Of a stretch of 64,000 nt of DNA, positions 8,589-18,251 are shown one piece after another. The notes under the pieces are model-generated. The model was not told where the DNA came from, searched no databases, and saw only the letters and a program-made list of their open reading frames with translations. The DNA is from Sphingomonas sp. (GTDB lineage: Bacteria > Pseudomonadota > Alphaproteobacteria > Sphingomonadales > Sphingomonadaceae): contig NZ_JAHBZI010000001.1 in assembly GCF_019635515.1 (NCBI RefSeq), positions 186,001 through 250,000 on the forward strand, written 5' to 3'. The translations under genes were made by a program, and so were the position numbers. Every line of letters starts with the position of its first letter. Within the stretch, counting starts at the first letter, position 1.

Positions 8589-9881
8589 ATGACCGCACCG
8601 CTTCGTATCGCATTGGCCGGGCTCGGCACCGTCGGCGCGGGCGTGATCCGCCTGCTCGACACCAATGGCGAACTGATCGCTCGGAGGGCGGGGCGTGCCA
8701 TCGAAGTGGTCGCGGTCTCGGCGCGGGATCGTTCGAAGGATCGCGGCGTCGATATTTCGCGGTTCGACTGGGTCGACGATCCTGTCGGGCTGGCGGAACA
8801 TGCGGACGCCGATGTCGTGGTTGAACTGATCGGCGGATCGGACGGACCGGCGCTGACTCTGGCGCGTAAATCGCTTGCCGCGGGCAAGAGCGTGGTCACC
8901 GCCAACAAGGCGATGATCGCGCATCATGGTCTTGAACTGGCGCGGGCGGCCGAGAGCGCCGACCTCGCGCTCAAGTTCGAGGCGGCGGTCGCGGGCGGCG
9001 TGCCGGTGATCAAGGGACTGCGCGAGGGTGCCGCGGCCAACGTCATCGGCCGCGTCTATGGCATCCTCAACGGCACCTGCAATTTCATCCTGTCGAAGAT
9101 GGAGGCTGAGGGCCGCGATTTCGCCGATATCCTCAGCGAAGCGCAGCGGCTGGGCTATGCCGAAGCCGATCCGAGCTTCGACATCGACGGCGTCGATGCC
9201 GCGCACAAGCTTTCGATCCTCGCCAGCCTGGCGTTCGGCGCGCAGCCGGCGTTCGGCGACGTCGCGATCACCGGCGTGCGCCATGTCATCGCCGCCGACA
9301 TCGCCGAAGCGGCAGCGCTGGGCTACCGGGTGCGGCTGCTGGGCGTGGCGGATTCGGGGCCGCACGGGCTGTTCCAGCGCGTCCATCCGCACCTCGTGCC
9401 GATCAGCCATCCGCTAGCGCATGTCACCGGATCGACCAATGCAGTGGTGGCGGAAGGGAATTTCGCCGGGCGGCTGCTGTTCCAGGGCGCGGGGGCGGGC
9501 GACGGACCGACCGCCTCCGCCGTGGTCGCCGACCTGATCGACATCGCCCGTGGCGAGTTTGGTCCGCCTTATGCGATGCCCGCCGACGCGCTGGCGGCGC
9601 AGGGCGCGGCGGACAGCGGCGAGCGGCGCGGGCGTGCCTATCTGCGCTTCACCGTGCCCGACCGGGTCGGCGTGCTGGCGGAGATCGCCGCGGCGATGCG
9701 CGATGCGGGCGTGTCTATCGAAAGCCTGATCCAGCGCGGCGCGAGCGAGGATGACAGCGTGCTGCTGGCGATCGTCACCCACGAAGCGCCCGAGCGGTCG
9801 GTTGCGCAGGCGCTGGAGAAACTGCGCGGATCGCAGGCGCTCGCCGGTGAGCCGATGTGGATGCACATCCTCGGCGATTAG
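8589..9881 (+). CDS. hom: Homoserine dehydrogenase
   Basis: Reduces aspartate semialdehyde to homoserine with NAD(P)H, the branch step to threonine and methionine. 430 residues: Rossmann NAD(P) domain first (IALAGLGTVGAGVIRLL), catalytic domain with GILNGTCNFILSKM and the AEADPSFDIDGVDAAHKL signature, and a C-terminal ACT domain from about 350 (LRFTVPDRVGVLAEIAAAM), which usually mediates feedback by threonine. GGGGAGA precedes the ATG. In many alphaproteobacteria hom is followed by glpX and recJ; here two small minus-strand genes separate hom from glpX. Confidence 0.96.
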   Translation: MTAPLRIALAGLGTVGAGVIRLLDTNGELIARRAGRAIEVVAVSARDRSKDRGVDISRFDWVDDPVGLAEHADADVVVELIGGSDGPALTLARKSLAAGKSVVTANKAMIAHHGLELARAAESADLALKFEAAVAGGVPVIKGLREGAAANVIGRVYGILNGTCNFILSKMEAEGRDFADILSEAQRLGYAEADPSFDIDGVDAAHKLSILASLAFGAQPAFGDVAITGVRHVIAADIAEAAALGYRVRLLGVADSGPHGLFQRVHPHLVPISHPLAHVTGSTNAVVAEGNFAGRLLFQGAGAGDGPTASAVVADLIDIARGEFGPPYAMPADALAAQGAADSGERRGRAYLRFTVPDRVGVLAEIAAAMRDAGVSIESLIQRGASEDDSVLLAIVTHEAPERSVAQALEKLRGSQALAGEPMWMHILGD

Positions 9882-9884
9882 GCG

Positions 9885-10196
9885 CTATTTGTCGGTCGCG
9901 TCGAGCGGCGCGGTGACCAGCGTCTTGCCTTTGCTCGGGCACACCGGGGCGCCAACGACACCACAGGCCATGCCGGTGTTGCGCACCGCCAGATTCTTAC
10001 CATCGACCTTTTCCGAAGGAAGGTCGGTCAGCCGGTAGCGCGCATTGCGATCGCGCGGCACGGCGACGATCGGGATCCGCGTAGCGCCAGGTCGCGCCCG
10101 CGCCGCGATACGCACGACCTTGGCGCGCCGGGCGCGCTGCGGATCGGGAGCGGGGGCGGCGGTGACGCCGGCAAGGGCAAAAGCGAGGAGCAGCAT
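9885..10196 (-). CDS. Small exported protein of unknown function
   Basis: 103 residues with a short Sec-type signal (MLLLAFALAGVTAAPA). The mature part is basic near the N-terminus, then has the segment RDRNARYRLTDLPSEKVDGKNLAVRNTGMACGVVGAPVCP with two Cys that could form a disulfide. This resembles small secreted proteins common in sphingomonads, but I know no function for them. It converges with hom, its stop lying 3 bp past the hom stop. No strong ribosome site is visible before the ATG, so the start is somewhat uncertain. Confidence 0.6.
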   Translation of the reverse strand: MLLLAFALAGVTAAPAPDPQRARRAKVVRIAARARPGATRIPIVAVPRDRNARYRLTDLPSEKVDGKNLAVRNTGMACGVVGAPVCPSKGKTLVTAPLDATDK

Positions 10197-10251
10197 GCAC
10201 GATCAAACGTGCATCCGCCGCGATGTATCCCTGCCATTGTCAGGGCGGTGT

Positions 10252-10593
10252 CTAGCGCAATTTGTAGCGGACACCGCCGCCCGAGCTGACAGTCACGCTG
10301 GCGCCGACCGATCCGCAATGGACGATGAAGGCGCCCTTGCCGCATTCGGCGAAGCCCTGCGCCTCGGGCGTCCACACCATATCGTCCTGGGCATGGGCGT
10401 TGCTCGTGCGCCTGGTCGAGACCACGAACGGCGTCTGGTAGCGATAGGCCTCGCGCGTGGCGCAGACGACGATCTCGCCATCGTCCTTGGGCTGGCGGCA
10501 GCGCACCACCGCGCTCGTCTTCTCGCGATACTCGGCATAGGCGGCGGCGACGTTGGTCGAATCCTGAAGCGCCAGCATGATCGGCAACAGCAA
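10252..10593 (-). CDS. Small exported protein of unknown function, TTG start
   Basis: 113 residues. A strong ribosome site, GGAAGGAG, lies 7 nt before a TTG at 10593, which gives a clean signal peptide (MLLPIMLALQDSTNVAA). The longer reading to 10683 would bury that site in coding sequence. The mature protein has CRQPKDDGEIVVCATREAYRY, a Cys-bracketed pattern of the kind (C..PK.DGEIVVC) I have seen in many sphingomonad secreted proteins, plus two later Cys (AECGKGAFIVHCGS). It may be distantly related to the neighbouring 103-residue protein. Function unknown. Confidence 0.65.
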   Translation of the reverse strand: MLLPIMLALQDSTNVAAAYAEYREKTSAVVRCRQPKDDGEIVVCATREAYRYQTPFVVSTRRTSNAHAQDDMVWTPEAQGFAECGKGAFIVHCGSVGASVTVSSGGGVRYKLR

Positions 10594-10740
10594 CGCCGCT
10601 CTCCTTCCCGATATGCCCCGATCGAAACATTGCCGAAACCTTGTGGCCGAAATGCGATGCGACAACGGTATCGGCATCGACAATCCGGCGCCGCGCTCCT
10701 ATCGGGTCGGCCAAGACTTTTGAGGGGATTTCACATCACC

Positions 10741-11709
10741 ATGCAGCAGCCCGCCAGCCAGACGCTGGACCGCGTCCTCGTCCTCGAAATGGTCCGCGTC
10801 ACCGAAGCCGCGGCGATCGCCGCATCGACGCTGATCGGGCGCGGCGACGAGAAGGCTGCGGACCATGAAGCGGTCGAGGCGATGCGCGATGCGCTCAACA
10901 AGCTGCCGCTCGACGGCACCGTCGTGATCGGCGAAGGCGAGCGCGACGAAGCGCCGATGCTCTATATCGGCGAGAAGGTCGGCGCGGCGCAGGGCAGCGG
11001 CCCCAGGATCGACATCGCGCTCGACCCGCTGGAGGGCACGACGATCTGCGCCAAGGCCGGCCCCAACGCGCTGGCGGTACTGGCGGTTGCCGAGGAAGGC
11101 GGTCTTCTTAACGCGCCCGACGTCTATATGGACAAGATCGCGGTCGGCCCGGGCTATCCCGAGGGCGTGATCGATCTCGCCAAGTCGCCTACCGAGAACG
11201 TCAAGGCGATCGCTGCCGCCAAGGGCGTGCAGCCCAATGAGATCATCGCCTGCGTGCTCGATCGCCCTCGCCACGAGAAGCTGATCGCCGAGCTGCGCGG
11301 CGTCGGCTGTGGCGTGATGCTGATCGGCGATGGTGACGTCGCCGGGGTGATCGCGACCACCGATCCCGACACGACGATCGACGTCTATATGGGTTCGGGC
11401 GGCGCGCCTGAGGGCGTGCTGGCCTGTGCGGCGCTGCGCTGCGTCGGCGGCCAGTTCAAGGGACGGCTGCTGTTCCGCAACGACGACGAGCGCGCCCGCG
11501 CGCGGAAGTGGGGGATCGAGGATCTCGACAAGATCTACGACCTCACCGAACTCGCCCGTGGTGATTGCATCTTCGCCGCGACCGGCGTGACTGACGGTTC
11601 GCTGCTCGAAGGCGTCAAGCGCCTGAAGGGCAAGATGACCACCGAGAGCGTGGTGATGCGCGCCAGTTCGGGCACGGTGCGCTGGATCAAGGGCGAGCAT
11701 CGCAACTGA
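10741..11709 (+). CDS. glpX: Class II fructose-1,6-bisphosphatase
   Basis: Hydrolyses fructose 1,6-bisphosphate to fructose 6-phosphate in gluconeogenesis. 322 residues from the ATG at 10741 (MQQPASQTLDRVLVLEM). Metal and substrate motifs of the GlpX family are present: GEGERDEAPMLYIGE, DIALDPLEGT, and the C-terminal GCGVMLIGDGDVAG with GSGGAPEGVLAC. The length is typical. A longer upstream reading of the same frame runs antisense through the small secreted-protein gene and is not supported. The stop overlaps the ATG of the next gene (TGATGG), indicating coupling. Confidence 0.95.
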   Translation: MQQPASQTLDRVLVLEMVRVTEAAAIAASTLIGRGDEKAADHEAVEAMRDALNKLPLDGTVVIGEGERDEAPMLYIGEKVGAAQGSGPRIDIALDPLEGTTICAKAGPNALAVLAVAEEGGLLNAPDVYMDKIAVGPGYPEGVIDLAKSPTENVKAIAAAKGVQPNEIIACVLDRPRHEKLIAELRGVGCGVMLIGDGDVAGVIATTDPDTTIDVYMGSGGAPEGVLACAALRCVGGQFKGRLLFRNDDERARARKWGIEDLDKIYDLTELARGDCIFAATGVTDGSLLEGVKRLKGKMTTESVVMRASSGTVRWIKGEHRN

Positions 11710-12437
11710 TGGCGATCGCGCTGCTGATCGCGTCGCTGGCAGCGCTGTACTGGTTTCAACGCAACGATGTCCGCAACTTCCAGCGGTTCCGCGAGGTCGA
11801 GGACACGAAGACGCGCCAGCGCGCCTTTCTGCGCTGGGCGGCGGGCGCATGCGCGATGTTCCTCGGCGTGCCGCTCATCGGGCTGGCGACCCTCGGCCGC
11901 TTCGATGCGCTGACCGAATTTCCCGAGGAATTCTGGAGCGTCGCGCTGGAAGTCCCGGCGATCCAAACCGGCGGCGTCGCAATGGGTGCGGCGATCGGGG
12001 CGGTGATCGGCGGCGCGATCGCCGGCGCACTGATCGCGCTGCGCCGCGGCAAGGCGGCCAGGCCGCCCAAGGGCATGGACATCACCCCGTTGCTGCCGCG
12101 CAACCGCGCCGAACTGCTCCATGTCGTGCCGCTGGCGATCAACGCCGGGATCAGCGAGGAAATATTCTTCCGCGTCTATCTGCCGTTGCTGCTGGTGCTG
12201 GCGGGCGTCCCGGGCTGGATCGCCTTTGTCGCATCGGCGCTGATCTTCGGGGCGATGCACCGCTATCAGGGCGTGCTGGGCGTGGCGGTGACGCTGGTGC
12301 TCGGAATGGTCTTCACCGCGCTCTATCTGGCGAGCGGCGGGCTGTTGGTGCCGATCCTGTTCCACCTGCTGATCAACGCCAATGCCCTGCTGTTCCGCCC
12401 GGCGGTCCAGCTCCGGTTTCGTCGCCCCGCCGATTGA
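11709..12437 (+). CDS. CPBP family intramembrane protease
   Basis: 242 residues with about six to seven membrane spans. It carries the conserved CPBP (CAAX protease / bacteriocin-processing, Abi) motifs: INAGISEEIFFRVYLPLLL with the paired glutamates and Arg, then FGAMHRYQG with the catalytic-site His, and a late HLLINANALL Asn-containing helix. Such enzymes are glutamyl intramembrane endopeptidases; targets are usually unknown. Its start overlaps the glpX stop. The position after glpX is where recJ often sits in related bacteria, so the local order has been altered (inference). Confidence 0.86.
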   Translation: MAIALLIASLAALYWFQRNDVRNFQRFREVEDTKTRQRAFLRWAAGACAMFLGVPLIGLATLGRFDALTEFPEEFWSVALEVPAIQTGGVAMGAAIGAVIGGAIAGALIALRRGKAARPPKGMDITPLLPRNRAELLHVVPLAINAGISEEIFFRVYLPLLLVLAGVPGWIAFVASALIFGAMHRYQGVLGVAVTLVLGMVFTALYLASGGLLVPILFHLLINANALLFRPAVQLRFRRPAD

Positions 12438-12487
12438 CAGGCGCGGCGCGGGGTTCTCCAACGCTTCTCGAATAATGGGAGTTCGGC

Positions 12488-14353
12488 ATGCGCAAACTTG
12501 GTCTGGTTGCTCTCGCGGCGATTGCCGTCCCGCTCGCCCCGGCGCCCGCGCAGCAAGCCGCGCCCGTCGCCGGCGCGCCGGTCGAGGCCGCCTTCACCTA
12601 TCAGGAGGTGATGATCCCGATGCGCGACGGCATCACCCTGCAGACGGTGATCCTCCGCCCCAGGGACAAGACCGGCAAGCTGCCGATCCTGCTCCAGCGC
12701 ACGCCCTATGGCGTTCCCGGCCAGGCGCCGCCGGCGGGGCCGGCTTCGTGGAAATATCTCGCCGAGGACGGCTACATCATGGTCTTCCAGAACATGCGCG
12801 GCCAGTTCAAATCGGGCGGCGATTTCACCATGTCGATGGCGCTCCAGCCCAAGGGGGCGAAGGGTGTCGACGAGGCGACCGACGCCTATGACACCATCGA
12901 CTGGCTGGTGAAGCATGTCGCCGACAACAACGGCAAGGTCGGGATGTGGGGTGTTTCCTATCCCGGCTACGCGGCCGCGGTCGCGCTGGCCAGGCCGCAT
13001 CCCGCGCTCAAGGCCGTCAGCCCGCAGGCGGCGTGGAACGACTGGTGGATCAACGACGATCTCCATCGCAATGGCGCGATGCGGCTGAGCTACGCCACCG
13101 ACTGGTTGTTCTCGCTGCAAAACAACGATTCCGGCAACGGCTTCGATTATGGCGGCAAGACCCCGGTCGATACCTATGACTGGTTTCTGAAGCTCGGCCC
13201 GGTCGCCAATCTCGATCGGCTTTATTTCAAGGGCAGCGTGCCGCGCCTGACCGAGATCATCGAGCATCCCGATTATGACGATTTCTGGAAAAGCCAGCGC
13301 TGGACCGACCGGCTGGGCGTGACGACGGTGCCGACGCTGCACGTCGCCGGCTTCTGGGATCAGGAGGATCCGCTCGGCACCTGGAAAATCTACGAGAAGA
13401 TGGAGGAGAAGGATCCCAAGGGGCTCAACATGATCGTCGCCGGCCCCTGGGCGCACGGAACTTGGCACACCACCAACGACAAGGTCGGCTATGTGCCGAT
13501 CGGCAAGGATGCCGGCAGCGATTTCATGCGCGATATCGAGGCGCCGTTCTTCGCCTATTGGCTGCATGGCAAGGGCACCCAGCCCAAATTCGAAGCCAAG
13601 ATGTTGCAGAGCGGATCGTGGGAGTGGAAGAGCTACGCCAAATGGCCGGCGCCCGGCGCGACCGCGACCAACCTGTATCTGCATGGCGACGGCACCTTGT
13701 CGTTCACCGCGCCGGCGGCGGGCGAGGCATGCCGCGAATATGTCTCCGATCCCGCCAATCCGGTGCCGTTCCGCGAGCGCCCGATCTCGCGCACCTATCC
13801 GTCGCAGGAATGGCGCTGGTGGGAGAGCGCCGACCAGCGCTTCGTCGATCACCGCCCCGATGTGCTCAGCTACACCAGCGCGCCGCTCGATGCCGACCTG
13901 ACCGTCACCGGCGATATCGTCGCCAGGCTGATGGCATCGACCTCGGGCACCGACAGCGATTTCGTGGTCAAGCTGATCGACGTGCTGCCCGACGATATGG
14001 AAGCCAAGGGTTCGGGCGGGCCGCTCGGCGAGTATCCCAAGACGCTCAACGGCTATCAATTCCCGATCGCGATGGAGGTCCGCCGCGGCCGCTATCTAGC
14101 CGATCCGGGCAAGGCGACGCCGCTGGTGCCCGATCAGGTGATCGCCTGGGATGTGCCGCTGCGCGACCATGACCATGTCTTCAAAAAGGGTCACCGGATC
14201 ATGGTCCAGATCCAGTCGAGCTGGTTCCCGGTGATCGACCGCAATCCGCAGAAGTTCGTGCCGAACATCTACAAGGCGAACGAGGCGGATTTCGTGAAGG
14301 CGAACCAGCGGGTGTGCAGCGGATCGATGATCACGCTGCCGGTGATGAAATAG
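12488..14353 (+). CDS. Secreted CocE/NonD family hydrolase (X-Pro dipeptidyl-peptidase-like)
   Basis: 621 residues, with a signal peptide ending near APAPAQQ. The alpha/beta-hydrolase domain of the S15/CocE type begins at YQEVMIPMRDGITLQT. The nucleophile elbow is GMWGVSYPGYAA with the catalytic Ser. Later hydrolase landmarks are VAGFWDQEDPLGT and the likely catalytic His in AGPWAHGTWH. The C-terminal jelly-roll domain (X-Pro dipeptidyl-peptidase C-terminal) runs from about 400, with YTSAPLDADLTVTGDIVARL. Members cleave cocaine esters, glutaryl-7-ACA or other acyl bonds; the natural substrate here is unknown. GGGAG precedes the ATG. It converges with ppc. Confidence 0.9.
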   Translation: MRKLGLVALAAIAVPLAPAPAQQAAPVAGAPVEAAFTYQEVMIPMRDGITLQTVILRPRDKTGKLPILLQRTPYGVPGQAPPAGPASWKYLAEDGYIMVFQNMRGQFKSGGDFTMSMALQPKGAKGVDEATDAYDTIDWLVKHVADNNGKVGMWGVSYPGYAAAVALARPHPALKAVSPQAAWNDWWINDDLHRNGAMRLSYATDWLFSLQNNDSGNGFDYGGKTPVDTYDWFLKLGPVANLDRLYFKGSVPRLTEIIEHPDYDDFWKSQRWTDRLGVTTVPTLHVAGFWDQEDPLGTWKIYEKMEEKDPKGLNMIVAGPWAHGTWHTTNDKVGYVPIGKDAGSDFMRDIEAPFFAYWLHGKGTQPKFEAKMLQSGSWEWKSYAKWPAPGATATNLYLHGDGTLSFTAPAAGEACREYVSDPANPVPFRERPISRTYPSQEWRWWESADQRFVDHRPDVLSYTSAPLDADLTVTGDIVARLMASTSGTDSDFVVKLIDVLPDDMEAKGSGGPLGEYPKTLNGYQFPIAMEVRRGRYLADPGKATPLVPDQVIAWDVPLRDHDHVFKKGHRIMVQIQSSWFPVIDRNPQKFVPNIYKANEADFVKANQRVCSGSMITLPVMK

Positions 14354-14356
14354 CCG

Positions 14357-17029
14357 TCAGCCCGAATTGCGGAGCGCCGTCGCGATGGCGTTGATCGAGA
14401 GCAGGATGCCCTCGCCGATGCGGGGGTCGTCCTCGCCGGCGCGGTGGCGCTTCATCAGCTCGATCTGGAGCAGGTTGAGCGGCTCGATATAGGGCAGGCG
14501 CAGGCGGATCGAGGTCTCCAGCGCCGGGTGCCGCTCCAGCAGCCGCGTCTGACGGGTGACCTGGAGCAGGCCGTCATGCGTCGCCTGCCAGCCCTGCTTG
14601 ATGCGGCCGAAGATGCTGTCGCGCAGCGCTGCGTCCTCGACGAGCGCGGCATAGTGCCCGGCGATCTCCATGTCGGACTTGGCGAGCACCTGTTCCATAT
14701 TGGCCAGTGTCGAGGCGAAGAGCGGCCAGGCGCCGGCCATTTCGCGCAGCAGCCCCTTGTCCTCAAACGCTTCGAACGCGGCGCCGACGCCGTACCAGCC
14801 CGGCAGCATGATCCGCGCCTGCGCCCAGCTGAACACCCAGGGGATCGCGCGCAGATCCTCGATCGCGTCGGATTTCTTGCGGCTGGCCGGGCGCGAGCCG
14901 ATCTTGAGGCCGGCGATCTCGGCGATCGGTGTCGCCTGGCGGAAGAACTGGCGGAAACCCTCCGTCTCGTAGACGAGGCCGCGATAGGCCTTGAATGCCG
15001 AGTCCGAGAGCCGGTCCATCGCCGCGGCGAAGCGTGTGGCATCGGCCTTGCCAAGTTTCTCGGGCTCGAGGCTGGCGAGCAGGGTGGCCGATGTCATCGC
15101 CTCGAGATTGGTCATCGCGCTCTCGCGGGTGCCGTACTTGGCGGCGATGACTTCGCCCTGCTCGGTGATGCGGATGCGGCCCTGCACGGTGCCCTTGGGC
15201 TGAGCGAGTATCGCCGCGAACGAAGAGCCGCCGCCGCGTCCGACCGCACCGCCGCGGCCATGGAAGAGCTGCATGCCGAGATGCGCCTTTTCGAACACCG
15301 GCCTGAGCGCGGTCGATCCGCGCGACAATTGCCAGGTCGAGGTCAGATAGCCGCCATCCTTGTTCGAATCCGAATAGCCGATCATCACTTCCTGATGCCC
15401 GCGCGCGGCGGCGATGTGCGCGACCTCGGGAATGGCGAGCCACGCCTCCATGATCGCGGGCGCGCCCTCCAGGTCGGCGATGGTCTCGAACAGGGGGATC
15501 GCCATCACGTCGGCGCGGGGTTCGTCGCCGGGAATATAGAGCCCGGCTTCCTTGAGCAGCAGATGGACTTCGAGCAGGTCGGACACCGACTGCGCCATCG
15601 AGACGATGTAATGGGCGATGCAGGCGCGGCCATATTTCCGGTGGCTCGCCGCCGCCTCGCGGACGACCGCCAGCTCGGTCGCGGTCTCCTCCGAATAATC
15701 GGCATAGGGGCTGGTCAGCAGCCGCGGACTTTCGAGCTCCTTGCGCAGCAGCGCGACGCGAACCTCCTCATCAAGCACGAGATAGTCCTCGCAGACACCC
15801 CCCGCCTTGAGCAGTTCGCCGACGACGCGCTCATGAACGGCGCTGTTCTGGCGCATGTCGAGGGTGGCGAGGTGGAAGCCGAAGGTCTCGACCGCGCGGA
15901 TCAGCCGCCCGAGCGCGCCGCCGGTCGCGAGCGGACCCTCGCCCTCGCCGGCCAAAGCGTGCGCGACCACGACCAGATCCTCGCGAAGCTCGGACGGCGT
16001 TGCATAAGGTGCCCCCGTCAGCGGCGCGGGGCGCGGAGCGGGCTTGCCGGTCAGTGTTTCGTGCGTTGCCGAAAGCCGCGCGTAGATGCCCGAAAGCGCG
16101 CGGCGATAGGGTTCGTCGGCGCGGCTGCGGGCATCGTCGCCACTGGCATCGGCAAGCGCGAGCAGCGCATCGCTGACCATGACATGCTCGGTCGAGATCG
16201 ACAGTTCGGCGCCGAGGGCATGAACCGCGTCCATATAATAGCCGAGCACGGCCTCGGCCGATTTGGCGAAGGCAAGCCGCATCGATTCGGCGGTGACGAA
16301 CGGATTGCCGTCACGGTCGCCGCCGATCCACGAGCCGGCGCGCAAAAAGTTCGGCACGCGCTCGCCCAGCGCACGATCCCAGCGCGCATAGAGCGTCGGC
16401 ATCACCGGCAGGAACACGTCACGCAGATAGGAAAGCGCGATCTCGACTTCATCGGCCACGCCGAGCTTTTCGCGGCGCAGCACGCGGGTCTGCCACAGCA
16501 GGGCGATCTGGCGGGCGATCGCCTCGTCGATCAGATCGCCATCCCGCGTCTCGGACAAATCCATATCCTTGAGCGCCATCAGCTCGGCGATCCGGTTCTT
16601 GTGATCGATCATCGATTTGCGGCGGACTTCGGTGGGATGCGCGGTCAGCACCGGCACGATCAGCGCGTGCTCGAGCAGCCGCATCACCGCGTCGTGCCCG
16701 ATGCCTTCGGCCTCCAGCCGGGCGAGTGCGCCGGCCATGTCGGCATCGGCTTCGGCAGCGACGCCCTGGCGGTCCTCGGCGAGATTGGCGAGCATCGAGA
16801 ACAGCATGAAGCCGCGCGTGAAATCGAGCGTCTCGTCGAGGCTCAACCGGTCGAGCCCGCGATCTATCGCGCCGGCGCCAGCCACGCCACGGGCACGATC
16901 GACCGAGGTCGCGCGGATATATTCAATGCGCTTGAACAGCTCCTCGCCGCCATAGGCGCGGATCACATCGCCCAGCAGCTTGCCGAGGAAGCGGACATCG
17001 GAATTGTTTGCGATCGCGAGACTGGCCAT
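14357..17029 (-). CDS. ppc: Phosphoenolpyruvate carboxylase
   Basis: Carboxylates phosphoenolpyruvate with bicarbonate to oxaloacetate, refilling the TCA cycle. 890 residues from the ATG at 17029 (MASLAIANNSDVRF). Active-site motifs are all present: VLTAHPTEVRRKS (catalytic His), GGDRDGNPFVT, EVMIGYSDSNKDGGY and the glycine loop FHGRGGAVGRGGG. The C-terminus NSG is close to the conserved NTG end that contacts the inhibitor site. A TTG seven codons upstream is possible but has no better ribosome site. It is a single gene between two convergent or co-directional neighbours. Confidence 0.97.
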   Translation of the reverse strand: MASLAIANNSDVRFLGKLLGDVIRAYGGEELFKRIEYIRATSVDRARGVAGAGAIDRGLDRLSLDETLDFTRGFMLFSMLANLAEDRQGVAAEADADMAGALARLEAEGIGHDAVMRLLEHALIVPVLTAHPTEVRRKSMIDHKNRIAELMALKDMDLSETRDGDLIDEAIARQIALLWQTRVLRREKLGVADEVEIALSYLRDVFLPVMPTLYARWDRALGERVPNFLRAGSWIGGDRDGNPFVTAESMRLAFAKSAEAVLGYYMDAVHALGAELSISTEHVMVSDALLALADASGDDARSRADEPYRRALSGIYARLSATHETLTGKPAPRPAPLTGAPYATPSELREDLVVVAHALAGEGEGPLATGGALGRLIRAVETFGFHLATLDMRQNSAVHERVVGELLKAGGVCEDYLVLDEEVRVALLRKELESPRLLTSPYADYSEETATELAVVREAAASHRKYGRACIAHYIVSMAQSVSDLLEVHLLLKEAGLYIPGDEPRADVMAIPLFETIADLEGAPAIMEAWLAIPEVAHIAAARGHQEVMIGYSDSNKDGGYLTSTWQLSRGSTALRPVFEKAHLGMQLFHGRGGAVGRGGGSSFAAILAQPKGTVQGRIRITEQGEVIAAKYGTRESAMTNLEAMTSATLLASLEPEKLGKADATRFAAAMDRLSDSAFKAYRGLVYETEGFRQFFRQATPIAEIAGLKIGSRPASRKKSDAIEDLRAIPWVFSWAQARIMLPGWYGVGAAFEAFEDKGLLREMAGAWPLFASTLANMEQVLAKSDMEIAGHYAALVEDAALRDSIFGRIKQGWQATHDGLLQVTRQTRLLERHPALETSIRLRLPYIEPLNLLQIELMKRHRAGEDDPRIGEGILLSINAIATALRNSG

Positions 17030-17225
17030 GGGATTATTGCTGCACCGCAATGAAGTGTCGGGTCAACGAAGTTATCCTTTGGCGCCGGCATCGCGGCGCC
17101 AATACGAATCTCACGCACCAACATTTGGGGGTACGCCCGGTTCCTGCGGCGGGAGTGTGGCGATCCCGCTAGGCGAAGCGCATGACGGATATGCCAGGGG
17201 ACGCGGCGCCAGCCGCCAGCCCCGC

Positions 17226-18251
17226 CTAGCGCGCGGAAGCGCTGCCGCTCAGCTCGTCGTCCTCAAGCCACTGGGCGACCAGCGGCTCGTTCTCGATCAC
17301 CGTCATCTGCTGCGGCGGGAGCGTGCCGCCGCCGTTCATGCCGAGCGTGTCGGGAATGACGACCATGGTCGTGCCGGGGCCCACGACGTTGGCGAGCGCG
17401 CGGCGGAACGGATCGCTGCCCTGGAAGCGGCCCGAGGGTTGCGCCGGCATATCATAGGCGATCGCGGCGGACTGGCCGGGCAGCGGCACTTTCGCCCAGC
17501 GATAGTCGCCACCGGTCACGTCGCGCAGCACATAGGCCTGGACGCGGTCGATCACCCCTTCGAAGGTCACCGGCGCCGATCCGATCTCGACGCCGTTGCG
17601 CAGCACCACCATCCGCCGGTCGGCGGCGCTGACCACGATCGAGACCGGGCCGCTCGGCGACAATTCGGGCCGCCACACCGCCGGGCCGGCGGCCGGCTGC
17701 CGCGTCAGTTGCGGAGTCGGGGCGAGGCGCAGTTCGGCGGGCTGGTCGACGATCACCACCGTCATGCCAAGGGCGGTCTCGCCGAACAGCAGCGGCGCGA
17801 ATGCGTGCGGCAGGCGAACACAGCCATGCGACGCGGGATAGCCGGGCAGCGAGCCGCCATGCAGCGCGATCCCGTACCAGGTCAGCCGCTGCATATAGGG
17901 CATCGGTGCGTTGGAATATTTGCTCGAGCGGTGCTTCACCGCCTTTTGCAGGATCGGGAACACGCCGAGCGGCGTCCGATGGCCGGGGCGCCCGGTGGAG
18001 ATGGTCGAGACGCCGATCGGCACGCCGTTGCGATAGGCGATCAGCCGCTGGGTGGCGATATTGACGATCACCAGCATCGGGCCCTGGGGGGCGATTTCGG
18101 GGGCCCAGATATATTCGCCGGGTTTCAGCCGCGCGACCGCGTCCATGACGGTGCCCGATGAGATCGGCTGCATCTGCGCGGTGCCGGCGGTGGCCAGCAG
18201 AGCGACCGAGGCGGCGAGGATCAACGCACGGCTACGCTTGGACCTCAGCAT
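17226..18251 (-). CDS. Secreted L,D-transpeptidase (YkuD domain)
   Basis: 341 residues. Signal peptide about 1-25 (ILAASVALLATAGTAQ). The YkuD domain spans roughly 57-170 with His131, His142 and the catalytic Cys144 in SHGCVRLP, the signature of enzymes that form 3-3 crosslinks in peptidoglycan or attach proteins to it. The region 185-341 looks like a second, catalytically dead YkuD-like repeat (VSIVVSAADRRMVVLRNGVEIGSAPVTFEG), because it shares the opening strand pattern but lacks the Cys motif. GGGGGGATT precedes the ATG. It is divergent from the riboswitch-controlled transporter gene. Confidence 0.9.
   Translation of the reverse strand: MLRSKRSRALILAASVALLATAGTAQMQPISSGTVMDAVARLKPGEYIWAPEIAPQGPMLVIVNIATQRLIAYRNGVPIGVSTISTGRPGHRTPLGVFPILQKAVKHRSSKYSNAPMPYMQRLTWYGIALHGGSLPGYPASHGCVRLPHAFAPLLFGETALGMTVVIVDQPAELRLAPTPQLTRQPAAGPAVWRPELSPSGPVSIVVSAADRRMVVLRNGVEIGSAPVTFEGVIDRVQAYVLRDVTGGDYRWAKVPLPGQSAAIAYDMPAQPSGRFQGSDPFRRALANVVGPGTTMVVIPDTLGMNGGGTLPPQQMTVIENEPLVAQWLEDDELSGSASAR

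Noticed and set aside
14444..17053. Long plus-strand open frame (869 codons) antisense to ppc
   Set aside because: A GC-rich shadow of the PEP carboxylase gene; no recognisable domain, and the opposite strand holds all catalytic motifs.
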